Assembly (NCBI GenBank): GCA_007130675.1
Contig: SLSB01000369.1
Coordinates: 1-6,464, forward strand
Direction: 5' to 3'
Length of the DNA stretch: 6,464 nucleotides
Source of the DNA: Candidatus Hydrogenedentota bacterium
GTDB taxonomy: Bacteria; Hydrogenedentota; Hydrogenedentia; Hydrogenedentales; SLHB01
Below are positions 1-5,781 of the stretch, piece after piece. Position 1 is the stretch's first letter. Each line of letters begins with the position of its first letter. The notes under the pieces were generated by a model. The model had not been told where the DNA came from. It searched no databases and saw only the letters and a list, made by a program, of their open reading frames with translations. The translations under genes and the position numbers were made by a program.

Positions 1-11
1 AGACTGCCTTG

Positions 12-115
12 GGATATTTCACAGCAGCCTGCGACATCTATGAATCACAATCCATTCAGGCAAAACCGTTTGCGCAAGACGCGAATGTCCGCCAGTCGAA
101 AGCTGTGAAATATCC
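12..115. repeat. 14-bp perfect inverted repeat enclosing a 104-bp element
   Basis: GGATATTTCACAGC at 12-25 is the exact reverse complement of GCTGTGAAATATCC at 102-115. The enclosed 76 bases contain smaller hairpins: TGAAT 41-45 with ATTCA 54-58, and GCAAA 60-64 with TTTGC 69-73. GACAT at 33-37 and ATGTC at 85-89 continue the symmetry with a shifted register. No gene is apparent in 1-215. A 14-bp perfect match this close together is unlikely by chance. It could be a small MITE-like element, the remnant ends of an insertion sequence, or a structured leader or terminator region. No target-site duplication is evident at its edges, so the mobile interpretation is only inference. Confidence 0.6.
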
Positions 116-132
116 GGGCTATGTACTGTCTC

Positions 133-194
133 CGAAACTCCTGTCCGTTTCGAAGAATGTCTTGGCAAATGTACCTCGTTTGTGCTACAATCGA
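133..194. promoter_or_regulatory. Candidate operator sites for TA autoregulation
   Basis: Two inverted repeats flank or overlap the operon promoter. TCGtTTG (176-182) pairs with CAAtCGA (188-194), 6 of 7 positions with a 5-base spacer, and covers the -10 box. CGAAAC (133-138) pairs perfectly with GTTTCG (147-152) just upstream of the -35 box. Antitoxins of the RelB/DinJ family have ribbon-helix-helix DNA-binding N-termini and repress their own operon, usually with the toxin as co-repressor, by binding palindromes in the promoter. The site over the -10 is the better candidate. Assignment is inference. Confidence 0.4.
162..191 (+). promoter_or_regulatory. Sigma70-like promoter of the toxin-antitoxin operon
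   Basis: TTGGCA at 162-167 (5/6 to the -35 consensus) is separated by 18 bases from TACAAT at 186-191 (5/6 to the -10 consensus). A TGC immediately before the -10 (183-185) gives an extended -10 motif. Transcription would begin near 197-199. That leaves a very short leader before the antitoxin SD (GGAGG, 204-208) and the ATG at 216. This is a motif match by eye, well placed for the operon. Confidence 0.6.
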
Positions 195-215
195 AATAAC
201 AATGGAGGCTCAGTT

Positions 216-476
216 ATGAGTAAGAGCGCAATGGTCAGAGCCCGGATGGAACCTGGGCTCAAGGAAGATGCGGAAAAAATATTAGGGGAGATTGGCCTGA
301 ACGCCACGCAAGCAATTACCCTTTTCTACAAACAGGTTGCGCTGCATCAGGGTCTGCCGTTTGACGTCGTTATTCCCAGCGAAACGACGCGCCGCACCTT
401 CAGGAAGACGGATGACGGGCGCGGCCTGGTGGTATGCAAGGACGCCGAAGACCTGTTTAAAAAACTGGGACTCTGA
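216..476 (+). CDS. dinJ: RelB/DinJ-family antitoxin
   Basis: This 86-residue protein has the same length as E. coli DinJ. It should neutralise the RNase toxin encoded immediately downstream and repress the operon as a ribbon-helix-helix dimer. The N-terminal third (V7-R-A-R-M, then a helix of about residues 15-26, then the GLNATQAITLFYKQV helix at 27-41) fits the RHH DNA-binding fold of the family. LPFD at 47-50 is a hallmark of the RelB/DinJ group. The C-terminal tail KDAEDLFKKLGL closely matches the toxin-wrapping end of DinJ. The frame stays open upstream to position 9, but the ATG at 216 is chosen because GGAGG lies 7 bases before it and the promoter lies just upstream; the 69 extra codons span the promoter and look non-coding. 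Local base composition is lower in G+C than the rest of the window, consistent with acquisition by transfer. Confidence 0.93.
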   Translation: MSKSAMVRARMEPGLKEDAEKILGEIGLNATQAITLFYKQVALHQGLPFDVVIPSETTRRTFRKTDDGRGLVVCKDAEDLFKKLGL

Positions 477-479
477 AGC

Positions 480-749
480 GTGCTTGTTCCCGTCTACACG
501 CGTCAGTTTGAAAAGGATGTAAAACGGTGCCTGCGCCGTGGGAAAAGAACCGCAAAATTCAAGCTCATCGCCCAGAGCCTGCTCGCCGGAGAGCCTCTGG
601 ATCCCATTCACCGAGACCACCAACTTATCGGTGATTGGCAGGGACGGCGAACCTGCCACATCGAATCGGATTGGCTGCTCATTTACAAAATCGACGGCAA
701 CCGCTTGATTTTTGAGCGCATGGGGTCGCATTCCGATCTTTTCAAATAA
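480..749 (+). CDS. yafQ: YafQ-family mRNA interferase toxin
   Basis: This 89-residue RelE-superfamily toxin is expected to cleave mRNA in the ribosome when freed from its antitoxin. Set against E. coli YafQ (recalled, 92 aa), the functional residues appear at a constant offset of three: H47, H60, D64, W65, R80, H84 and F88 correspond to H50, H63, D67, W68, R83, H87 and F91. The signatures HIESDWLLIYK (60-70) and ERMGSHSDLF (79-88) are intact, so the toxin looks active. Translation starts at GTG 480; there is no in-frame ATG until residue 81, and the in-frame antitoxin stop TGA (474-476) blocks an earlier start. Only a weak SD (GGGA, 467-470) precedes it inside the antitoxin gene, so translation is probably coupled to the antitoxin. 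The weak start would keep toxin below antitoxin. Confidence 0.93.
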   Translation: MLVPVYTRQFEKDVKRCLRRGKRTAKFKLIAQSLLAGEPLDPIHRDHQLIGDWQGRRTCHIESDWLLIYKIDGNRLIFERMGSHSDLFK

Positions 750-750
750 C

Positions 751-806
751 GTGACATCTTCCCCGAAGGCGATTTCCTGATTCGGGAGGCAGCCAACCAA
801 GATCAC
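751..806. terminator. Compound hairpin after the toxin gene
   Basis: GTGAcaTCTT (751-760) pairs with AAGATCAC (799-806) apart from a two-base bulge. Inside it CCCGAA (762-767) pairs perfectly with TTCGGG (781-786). It begins two bases after the toxin stop codon and sits between convergent genes, where a terminator would be expected. There is no T-run after it on either strand, so it is not a canonical intrinsic terminator. It may be a Rho-dependent or 3'-stabilising structure. Confidence 0.4.
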
Positions 807-808
807 CC

Positions 809-819
809 GTGCCTGGCAC
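809..819. repeat. GTGCC/GGCAC palindrome
   Basis: GTGCC and GGCAC flank a single T (centre 814). Short GGTGCCTGGCACC-type palindromes recur in intergenic DNA of several environmental bacterial groups, including Planctomycetota-like genomes (general recollection, not checked here). It lies between the converging toxin and dihaem-protein genes and could be a degenerate REP-like unit or a weak terminator stem. Only one copy is seen in this window. Confidence 0.4.
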
Positions 820-888
820 CGCCTTTGTTTAACTGCGTGCGCTGATATCGCGGCGGGAGGTCATGCACTTCGCACCGCTTCTGTTTAA
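816..888. repeat. Near-perfect 17-bp direct repeat pair
   Basis: GCACCGCCTTTGTTTAA (816-832) and GCACCGCTTCTGTTTAA (872-888) agree at 15 of 17 positions and are 56 bases apart. The second copy contains the stop codon of the minus-strand dihaem protein gene (TTA at 885-887 on the plus strand). The sequence between and beside the copies does not match, so it is not a simple tandem duplication. The rest of 833-871 shows nothing recognisable beyond a GATATC palindrome at 844-849. Confidence 0.5.
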
Positions 889-3800
889 GGCTCTTGCAGG
901 TTTTCGTGCCAGAAATGGCGGCGCAATGGCGGCCAGGCGCTTTCGACGCCGGTAACGTTCCGCGGGTCGACGTCGAGGCTTGGCCACACGAGTTCGCCTC
1001 GAAGCTGCGCCTCTTCATCATCGTATGAGCCCAGCCTCAACGAGTTGCAATCCAGCCACTGGATGACCTGGCGCCGGTCTTCTGTCGTCACGGCATCGGT
1101 ATGCGGCGGCCTGAGCATCGCCTGACCTATTTTTGACGCGCGCGCCCCGAAACGCCCGGGCATCGTGCGCGACCCCCCGCGCGTGCCGCTGTAGGCCGAG
1201 ATCATGTCGGTGAACATGCCCCCCGAAAACCAGAACGTGTAATCGTCCCTCAGCGCCGCATAACTCATGTCTTGCGGACCGCTTCCGGTTTGTGCGTGGC
1301 ACGGCATGCAGCTTTGCTCGAAGATCGGCTTTATCTGCCGATAGTAGCTGACGGGCTCGATCGGGCCGCATTCGGGCTCGAGCACGGACGGCGGCCTGAG
1401 CATCGCCATCGGATGGGTAATCAGCTCGGGCGATTTGTGAACATTTTCGTGGCACCCGAAACAGGTCAGTTGTTCTCCGGGCTGAACGAACGCCACGGAC
1501 CGCATCGACTGGACCGCCATGCCGTTCTCGTCGAGCGCCTGGAAAATGAGCTGCTTGGCGACCGGAGCCTCGAAATATGCGCTGCCATCTTCCTCGACAG
1601 GCACGATCCCCAGCGGTATGCGGGGCGTGTTCTCGCGCTCGTATCCGATCATGGGCACGCCCATCGCGTGGTTTGTCTTCGGTATGTTCTGGATGACCCG
1701 CAGCCATTTGATGCGCGCGTCTTCCGGGAACGGCAGGTCGGATTCGTACACGTTCATGACGGCAATCGTGGCGTTTGGGGCGTCTTCGTTGCCTTCCATT
1801 CTGACGTTGGGCGGTATCACGGGCTTTGCGGGCCGGGCGCGAAACGGGATCGGGCTGATCAGCCTCAGCCGCTCGTCCGGTTCGCACGGCATCGACCGCA
1901 GATCCATCAGCAATTCCTTGTTGCCGTACCGGTCCAGCAGCACGAGGTTTTCCCACACGTTGCAAAGGTAGAAATCCTCGCTCAACGGCCACGGCGTGCC
2001 GTATTTGTAATGGCGCCGCCCCGGAGTCTCGGTCTCGGGGAAAGGCTCGTCGGGCGAGATCCGCTTGATTTGCGACATGTGGCCGTCGTCGACCTCGCGC
2101 AAATCCAGCAGGCACAGCGAGCCATACACGCTGCCGTGGTGCGGCGCGGCGGTGAAAATGTAAAGCGGCGATCCGGGTATCGACCGTATGTCCATCTCGA
2201 CCAGCGGGGCGCCGAACCGGCTGTCCAACTCGCGTCCGTTCACTATTTCCCAAGGCTCATAATCAGGAAACGTGTGAAATGGCAGCGGGTAATTCCCGTG
2301 CGGCGCGCGCGGGTTTGTCCCGTCTGGGTTGCTTATCCAGAACCGGGTGCCCAGGCAGTTCTCGCGGTCGACGTAATCCCACCGCGTAAAAACCAGTTGG
2401 CCCTGGTTGTTCACCGAAGGGTTCCACTCGCCGGTCTCGAAGTAGCTCATCGGCCGGATGTCGGTCCCGTCGTCGCGCATCGAAAACAACGTGTAGTTTC
2501 GAACCCGGAGATGCTCGGTAAAGCAGCGGATATACGCACCGCGCCGTTCCGACACGAACGCTATCCTGCCGTTGGGCAGCCAGCACGGAGAAAAATCGTT
2601 GAAAGGCCCGTCGGTAAGCTGCACGAGGTTCGACCCGTCGGCGTCTACCCGGAATATGTGGAAACACGTGTTTTCAGAGTACGCCCACCTGTGCTCCATG
2701 TTCTCGGTCCAGGCAAAAAGCACGGTGTTTCCGTCATAAGACAAGTCCGGCGTGGCAAACGCCCCGTAATCGAGCTTGCGCCCTTTAAGCCGGCCGTTTT
2801 GCACCACCGAGTCTGCGAGCAGGTTTGTAACCTCCGGTTCGCCCTTGAAATTGCGCAGTATAAAAATGCCCCCGCCGGGCAGCGCGTTGAACCCGAAGTA
2901 TTGAGTCACGAAATGGCCGCCTTGGTAATCTTCCGTCGTGGGGTTGCAACGAACCGAGCCTTCGAAAGTGCCCCGCGCCGCAAACAATATCGAGTCGAAA
3001 TCGAGCAGCGGGTTCGTAAACGCGATTTCGCGCCGAACCGCGCAAGCCGCCAGATACAAGGCCTCATATTCGGCGGAAGCCGGGTCAGCCCCCCCGGCGG
3101 CGGCTTCTATTTTTTCGAGGTCGGCGGCGGCGCTCTGAAAAATCGGCGCGTCCGACTCCTGCATCAGGCGCTCGAGCAGGGCCCACGCCCTCCGCAGCAC
3201 TGTCCCAAGCGGCCCGCCGTCCCCGTCGTGAATCAGCGCATGCGCGTCAAACGTTTCGCGTCTCAGTTTTTCCGCGTCCGGCCCTCCCGGCCGGTGTTCT
3301 GGATACTCCCTTCGCCCGTGCCAATCGAAATCAAAAAGCCACTCGAGCAGCACCGCGTCGCGCACCCTCTCTGGCGTCACGCTTTCAAGATTGAGTTGCC
3401 GCGCCACCAACGCAAGAGACCGCCGATGCGGCCGCACAGCCTCGGGCTCGGGCAACGGCTGCAATTGCGTCGGCATCCCGCCTGGCACCGCGCCGCCGCC
3501 GGGACCGTAAAGCAGACCCGACGGCCTCGGCGCGCCGTCGTTGTCCAGCGGCGACTCGTCCCTGCAAAGCGCGTCTTCGCTGAAACGCCACAGGCCCACA
3601 AGCGCGCCGCCGGTTTCCGCGCCCGCCGTTATGCGCACCTCGTCGATGAGACCGTTGCACCCGAACTGGCCCTCAACCAGCCCGCCTATCGCCAGCGGCC
3701 CGCCAAAGCTGCCGGCACGCGGTTCGGTCACCGCCGCGTCTGCCGCGCGCCGCCCGTCAACATACAGGCGGATGCGCCGCTCCTCCATCACCATCACCAC

Positions 3801-4127
3801 CGTGTGCCATTCGCCGTCGACCAGCGGAAAATCGGTGTGAACGTGGTTGGGAGAACGACCCGGAACATAGACGTGCAATTTGCCGTCGCCCGGCGTCGTG
3901 AATAGCTCCCAATGGGTCGCCGACGGTTTCCAATCGTTCGCCACGAGAATGTTGAAGTTCTCCGCGCCGAACAGTCTCACCCGGCACTCGACCCTGAGCG
4001 GGGCGCGCCAGTATGCTTCGTTGGCAGGAACTACAAGCGCGTGTTGGCGCGCGTCCAGCACGCCGGCGGTTGCAGTGAAAGCAGCCCCAAAAACAGACAA
4101 GACAGAGACAATCAACGCCGCGCGCAT
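885..4127 (-). CDS. Exported LamG / beta-propeller / HZS-alpha-like dihaem cytochrome c protein
   Basis: This 1080-residue protein is predicted to be exported and to carry two covalent c-type haems. Order: signal peptide, residues 1-21 (hydrophobic run ending TATAG); LamG/concanavalin-like domain, about 25-185, with GEWHTVVMVMEERRIRLYVDG and a GLIDEVRI motif; mainly helical linker, about 230-370, ending at NPLLDFDSILFAAR; TolB/WD40-like beta-propeller, about 400-770, with blade motifs such as WLPNGRIAFVSERR (516-529); a domain like the hydrazine synthase alpha middle domain, about 780-895, with IPLGIVPVEEDGSAYFEAP and SMRSVAFVQPGE, ending in C889-x-x-C892-H893; C-terminal cytochrome c domain, about 925-1035, with C940-x-x-C943-H944 and WLDCNSLRLGSY. 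Start ATG 4127 has GGAG (4135-4138) 7 bases upstream. Relatives are multiplied in Planctomycetota-like genomes and are mostly uncharacterised. Family membership does not imply hydrazine synthesis: no beta or gamma subunit genes are seen. A redox or carbohydrate-surface role is inference. Confidence 0.85.
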   Translation of the reverse strand: MRAALIVSVLSVFGAAFTATAGVLDARQHALVVPANEAYWRAPLRVECRVRLFGAENFNILVANDWKPSATHWELFTTPGDGKLHVYVPGRSPNHVHTDFPLVDGEWHTVVMVMEERRIRLYVDGRRAADAAVTEPRAGSFGGPLAIGGLVEGQFGCNGLIDEVRITAGAETGGALVGLWRFSEDALCRDESPLDNDGAPRPSGLLYGPGGGAVPGGMPTQLQPLPEPEAVRPHRRSLALVARQLNLESVTPERVRDAVLLEWLFDFDWHGRREYPEHRPGGPDAEKLRRETFDAHALIHDGDGGPLGTVLRRAWALLERLMQESDAPIFQSAAADLEKIEAAAGGADPASAEYEALYLAACAVRREIAFTNPLLDFDSILFAARGTFEGSVRCNPTTEDYQGGHFVTQYFGFNALPGGGIFILRNFKGEPEVTNLLADSVVQNGRLKGRKLDYGAFATPDLSYDGNTVLFAWTENMEHRWAYSENTCFHIFRVDADGSNLVQLTDGPFNDFSPCWLPNGRIAFVSERRGAYIRCFTEHLRVRNYTLFSMRDDGTDIRPMSYFETGEWNPSVNNQGQLVFTRWDYVDRENCLGTRFWISNPDGTNPRAPHGNYPLPFHTFPDYEPWEIVNGRELDSRFGAPLVEMDIRSIPGSPLYIFTAAPHHGSVYGSLCLLDLREVDDGHMSQIKRISPDEPFPETETPGRRHYKYGTPWPLSEDFYLCNVWENLVLLDRYGNKELLMDLRSMPCEPDERLRLISPIPFRARPAKPVIPPNVRMEGNEDAPNATIAVMNVYESDLPFPEDARIKWLRVIQNIPKTNHAMGVPMIGYERENTPRIPLGIVPVEEDGSAYFEAPVAKQLIFQALDENGMAVQSMRSVAFVQPGEQLTCFGCHENVHKSPELITHPMAMLRPPSVLEPECGPIEPVSYYRQIKPIFEQSCMPCHAQTGSGPQDMSYAALRDDYTFWFSGGMFTDMISAYSGTRGGSRTMPGRFGARASKIGQAMLRPPHTDAVTTEDRRQVIQWLDCNSLRLGSYDDEEAQLRGELVWPSLDVDPRNVTGVESAWPPLRRHFWHENLQEP

Positions 4128-4159
4128 ATAGGCTCTCCAGATTGTCAGACACTCCGCGG

Positions 4160-4188
4160 ATGATATGAGCCGTCCCGCTTGAAATCAA
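4160..4188 (-). promoter_or_regulatory. Sigma70-like promoter of the dihaem protein gene
   Basis: Read on the minus strand, TTGATT (4188-4183) is followed after exactly 17 bases by TATCAT (4165-4160), 4/6 and 5/6 matches to the consensus boxes. Transcription would start near 4153, giving a leader of about 25 bases with the SD at 4138-4135 and the ATG at 4127. The -35 box lies inside a palindrome, described separately. Confidence 0.55.
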
Positions 4189-4225
4189 GAAACCGTCGCG
4201 ACAGAACAGTTCCACAGGTTTCTTG
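4178..4225. promoter_or_regulatory. Nested inverted repeats, candidate operator in the divergent region
   Basis: CTTGA (4178-4182) and TCAAG (4185-4189) form a palindrome with a two-base centre exactly over the -35 box of the minus-strand promoter. Overlapping it, CAAGAAACC (4186-4194) is a perfect 9-bp inverted match to GGTTTCTTG (4217-4225), with a 22-base spacer that itself holds TCGCGA (4196-4201) and GAAC-A-GTTC (4204-4212). Such layered symmetry between two divergent genes is typical of regulator binding sites. The regulator is not encoded in the window. Confidence 0.5.
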
Positions 4226-4231
4226 CCCGCC

Positions 4232-4261
4232 TTGCCATCCACGTGTGAGATGCACTATTCT
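4232..4261 (+). promoter_or_regulatory. Possible promoter of the beta-helix protein gene
   Basis: TTGCCA (4232-4237, 5/6) is followed after 18 bases by TATTCT (4256-4261, 4/6). Transcription would start near 4267, giving a leader of about 85 bases before the ATG at 4353. The match is modest. It lies just right of the nested inverted repeats, so one regulator could reach both divergent promoters. Confidence 0.3.
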
Positions 4262-4352
4262 TCAGCCGAACGTGAGATTGGACACCACCCCGCGCACATG
4301 CGGCGCAGCATGGTGCACAGAACTTTCCCCCTCGGAAATGCGGAGGATTACC

Positions 4353-5429
4353 ATGAGACTATCCTGTATTCTGGCAGCGGCATTTCTGGCGGCAGCGGCG
4401 GCGGGCGCCGCCGAATCTCCTACATTTATCGAGCTGAACGGCGTAATCTATGGCGCGCAGGACAGCGAATACGGCCCCATCGGCGGTGGCGCGGGTTATG
4501 TGAACACGGTGACGTCGGGTGACTTTACGGTCACCATTCTCGAGGAGCTTATCGAAGCCCTCGAGAACGCGGAGGCCGGGCAGACGGTGTTCATCCCCGG
4601 CGATGCCGAGATCGACCTGACCACGTTTGTGTATATCGAGCAGCTTGTGCTCGAGGTGCCCGCGGGCGTGACCCTCGCCAGCAACCGCGGCGTGGACGGC
4701 TCGCCCGGAGGCCTGTTGTTTAGCGACGCCCTGAATACGCGCGTCATGATCCGCGCCGACGGTCCCGATGTGCGCATCACCGGACTGCGCATCCGCGGAC
4801 CCAACCCGAAACGGTACCTCGACCACCACCGCAGGGCGTTCCGGGACGGCTATGGCGGCCATGCCTATTACTATAAGTTCCCGACCCAGCGCGGCATTGT
4901 CGCTGGAGGCGGCGGGCTCGAGGTTGACAATTGCGAGATATCAGCCTTCGGTCACGCGGCCATTTTCCTGCCCGAAGGCGAAGACCACCATATCCACCAT
5001 AACTTCATCCATCACTGCCAATACCAGGGTTTGGGCTATGGCGTCTCTCACGATAAGGCCTCGTCGATCATCGAATACAACCTCTTCGACTGGAACCGCC
5101 ACTCGATCGCGGGCACCGGCGCACCTGGCTGCTCATACATCGCCCGGCATAACGTCGAACTCGGCACCTCGCTCAGCCATTGCTTCGATATGCACGGCGG
5201 ACGCGACCGTCGAGACGACACCGACATCGCCGGCACATCGATCATCATTAACAACAACACGTTCCGCGCGCCTCAAACGCCCATTGTCATCCGCGGCGTG
5301 CCGCAGGAAACCTGTGACGTCTACCACAACTGGTTTCCGAAACACGAACCCGGCCAAGCCGTGCGCGCCGCAGAAAACACCCGGGTGTTCGACAACGCCT
5401 ACGGCCCAAATCCCGAACAGGCGGAGTGA
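4353..5429 (+). CDS. Secreted right-handed parallel beta-helix protein (pectate-lyase-like fold)
   Basis: This 358-residue protein begins with a clear signal peptide (MRLSCILAAAFLAAAAAG, cleavage near residue 20) and is expected outside the cytoplasm. The N-terminal part (about 60-100) has the pattern ILEELIEALENAEAGQTVFIPG, common at the cap of pectate-lyase-like beta-helices. The body (about 100-350) has repeated coils: VRITGLRIRG (140-149), LEVDNCEISAFGHAAIF (189-205), HHIHHNFIHHCQYQGLGYGV (212-231), SIIEYNLFDWNRHSIAG (238-254), SIIINNNTF (296-304). HCFDMHGGRDRRDD (276-289) with the following DIAG is a distinctive conserved-looking block. No lyase catalytic set can be assigned by eye, so it may be a polysaccharide lyase, a hydrolase or a non-catalytic binder. 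The ATG at 4353 is chosen for GGAGG at 4342-4346 and the signal peptide; 58 further in-frame codons upstream, starting at 4179, cross the regulatory region and look non-coding. It is divergent from the dihaem protein gene. Confidence 0.85.
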   Translation: MRLSCILAAAFLAAAAAGAAESPTFIELNGVIYGAQDSEYGPIGGGAGYVNTVTSGDFTVTILEELIEALENAEAGQTVFIPGDAEIDLTTFVYIEQLVLEVPAGVTLASNRGVDGSPGGLLFSDALNTRVMIRADGPDVRITGLRIRGPNPKRYLDHHRRAFRDGYGGHAYYYKFPTQRGIVAGGGGLEVDNCEISAFGHAAIFLPEGEDHHIHHNFIHHCQYQGLGYGVSHDKASSIIEYNLFDWNRHSIAGTGAPGCSYIARHNVELGTSLSHCFDMHGGRDRRDDTDIAGTSIIINNNTFRAPQTPIVIRGVPQETCDVYHNWFPKHEPGQAVRAAENTRVFDNAYGPNPEQAE

Positions 5430-5435
5430 CCCGCA

Positions 5436-5450
5436 CGGCAGTGGCTGCCG
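5436..5450. terminator. Terminator-like hairpin after the beta-helix gene
   Basis: CGGCAG (5436-5441) pairs perfectly with CTGCCG (5445-5450) across a TGG loop, starting 7 bases after the stop codon. No T-run follows, so it is at best a weak or Rho-assisted terminator. It lies just before the next promoter candidate. Confidence 0.35.
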
Positions 5451-5458
5451 CTCAGGCA

Positions 5459-5487
5459 TTGGACTTCCTCGAGACTTGCGGTAGAAT
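5459..5487 (+). promoter_or_regulatory. Possible promoter of the Trm112-family gene
   Basis: TTGGAC (5459-5464, 3/6) and TAGAAT (5482-5487, 5/6) are separated by exactly 17 bases. Transcription would start about 30 bases before the ATG at 5524, leaving room for the strong SD GGAGGAG at 5508-5514. The strong -10 and good placement support it; the -35 is weak. Confidence 0.45.
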
Positions 5488-5523
5488 GACGCGGATGGAG
5501 TTCTAACGGAGGAGAAACGATTC

Positions 5524-5781
5524 ATGGTTGACCCGGAATTGCTCGACATATTGGTGTGTCCCGAGAATAAGACGAAGGTGACGCTGGCCGAAGAGGCCCT
5601 TGTGGATAAGGCCAACGCGGCCATCGAGGCGGGCACGTTGAAGAACCGCGCGGGCGACACGATCGAGGAAAAGATCGACGCGGGTTTGGTGCGCGAAGAC
5701 AAGGCCTACATGTATCCGATTCGCGACGATATCCCGATCATGTTGATCGACGAGGCGATTCCGCTCGAACAGCTCGCCTGA
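5524..5781 (+). CDS. Trm112-family protein, cysteine-poor variant
   Basis: This 85-residue cytoplasmic protein has the Trm112/YcaR (UPF0434) frame. The N-terminal signature VDPELLDILVCPENKTKV (2-19) and the C-terminal YPIRDDIPIMLIDEAIPL (64-81) are the two halves of the usual zinc-binding fold. Classical members are about 60 residues with CPxC and later cysteines binding zinc. Here only C12 remains, and residues about 22-60 are a charged, probably helical insert (ALVDKANAAIEAGTLKNR and so on). Trm112 proteins in eukaryotes and archaea activate methyltransferases; the bacterial function is poorly known, so partner and role are left open. The start is well supported by GGAGGAG 9 bases before the ATG. 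The next gene begins 64 bases after the stop with only a 4-bp stem between (5782-5791), so co-transcription is possible. Annotation as a hypothetical small protein is the alternative. Confidence 0.8.
   Translation: MVDPELLDILVCPENKTKVTLAEEALVDKANAAIEAGTLKNRAGDTIEEKIDAGLVREDKAYMYPIRDDIPIMLIDEAIPLEQLA

Noticed and set aside
9..215. In-frame upstream extension of the antitoxin gene
   Set aside because: It crosses the inverted repeat, promoter and SD; the ATG at 216 with GGAGG gives a protein of the length usual for DinJ.
282..806. A 174-codon minus-strand frame across the TA operon
   Set aside because: It overlaps two strongly recognised plus-strand genes and has no family features of its own.
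827..889. Possible integron attC site (GTTTAAC at 827-833 fits the R'' core RYYYAAC) next to a TA cassette
   Set aside because: The matching GTTRRRY core is missing: the downstream element at 883-889 is GTTTAAG, and no L'/L'' arms pair between them. No integrase is present.
1272..3905. An 877-codon open frame on the plus strand, antisense to the dihaem protein gene
   Set aside because: It is the shadow of a GC-rich gene: its translation shows no domain or signal, is rich in Arg, His and Pro, and has no convincing SD, while the opposite strand encodes recognisable domains throughout.
885..4127. Reading the HZS-alpha-like protein as evidence of anammox metabolism
   Set aside because: No hydrazine synthase beta or gamma, hydrazine dehydrogenase or related multihaem genes are present, and this domain occurs widely in non-anammox bacteria.
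4179..4352. In-frame upstream extension of the beta-helix gene
   Set aside because: It spans the divergent regulatory region and would bury the signal peptide; GGAGG precedes the ATG at 4353.
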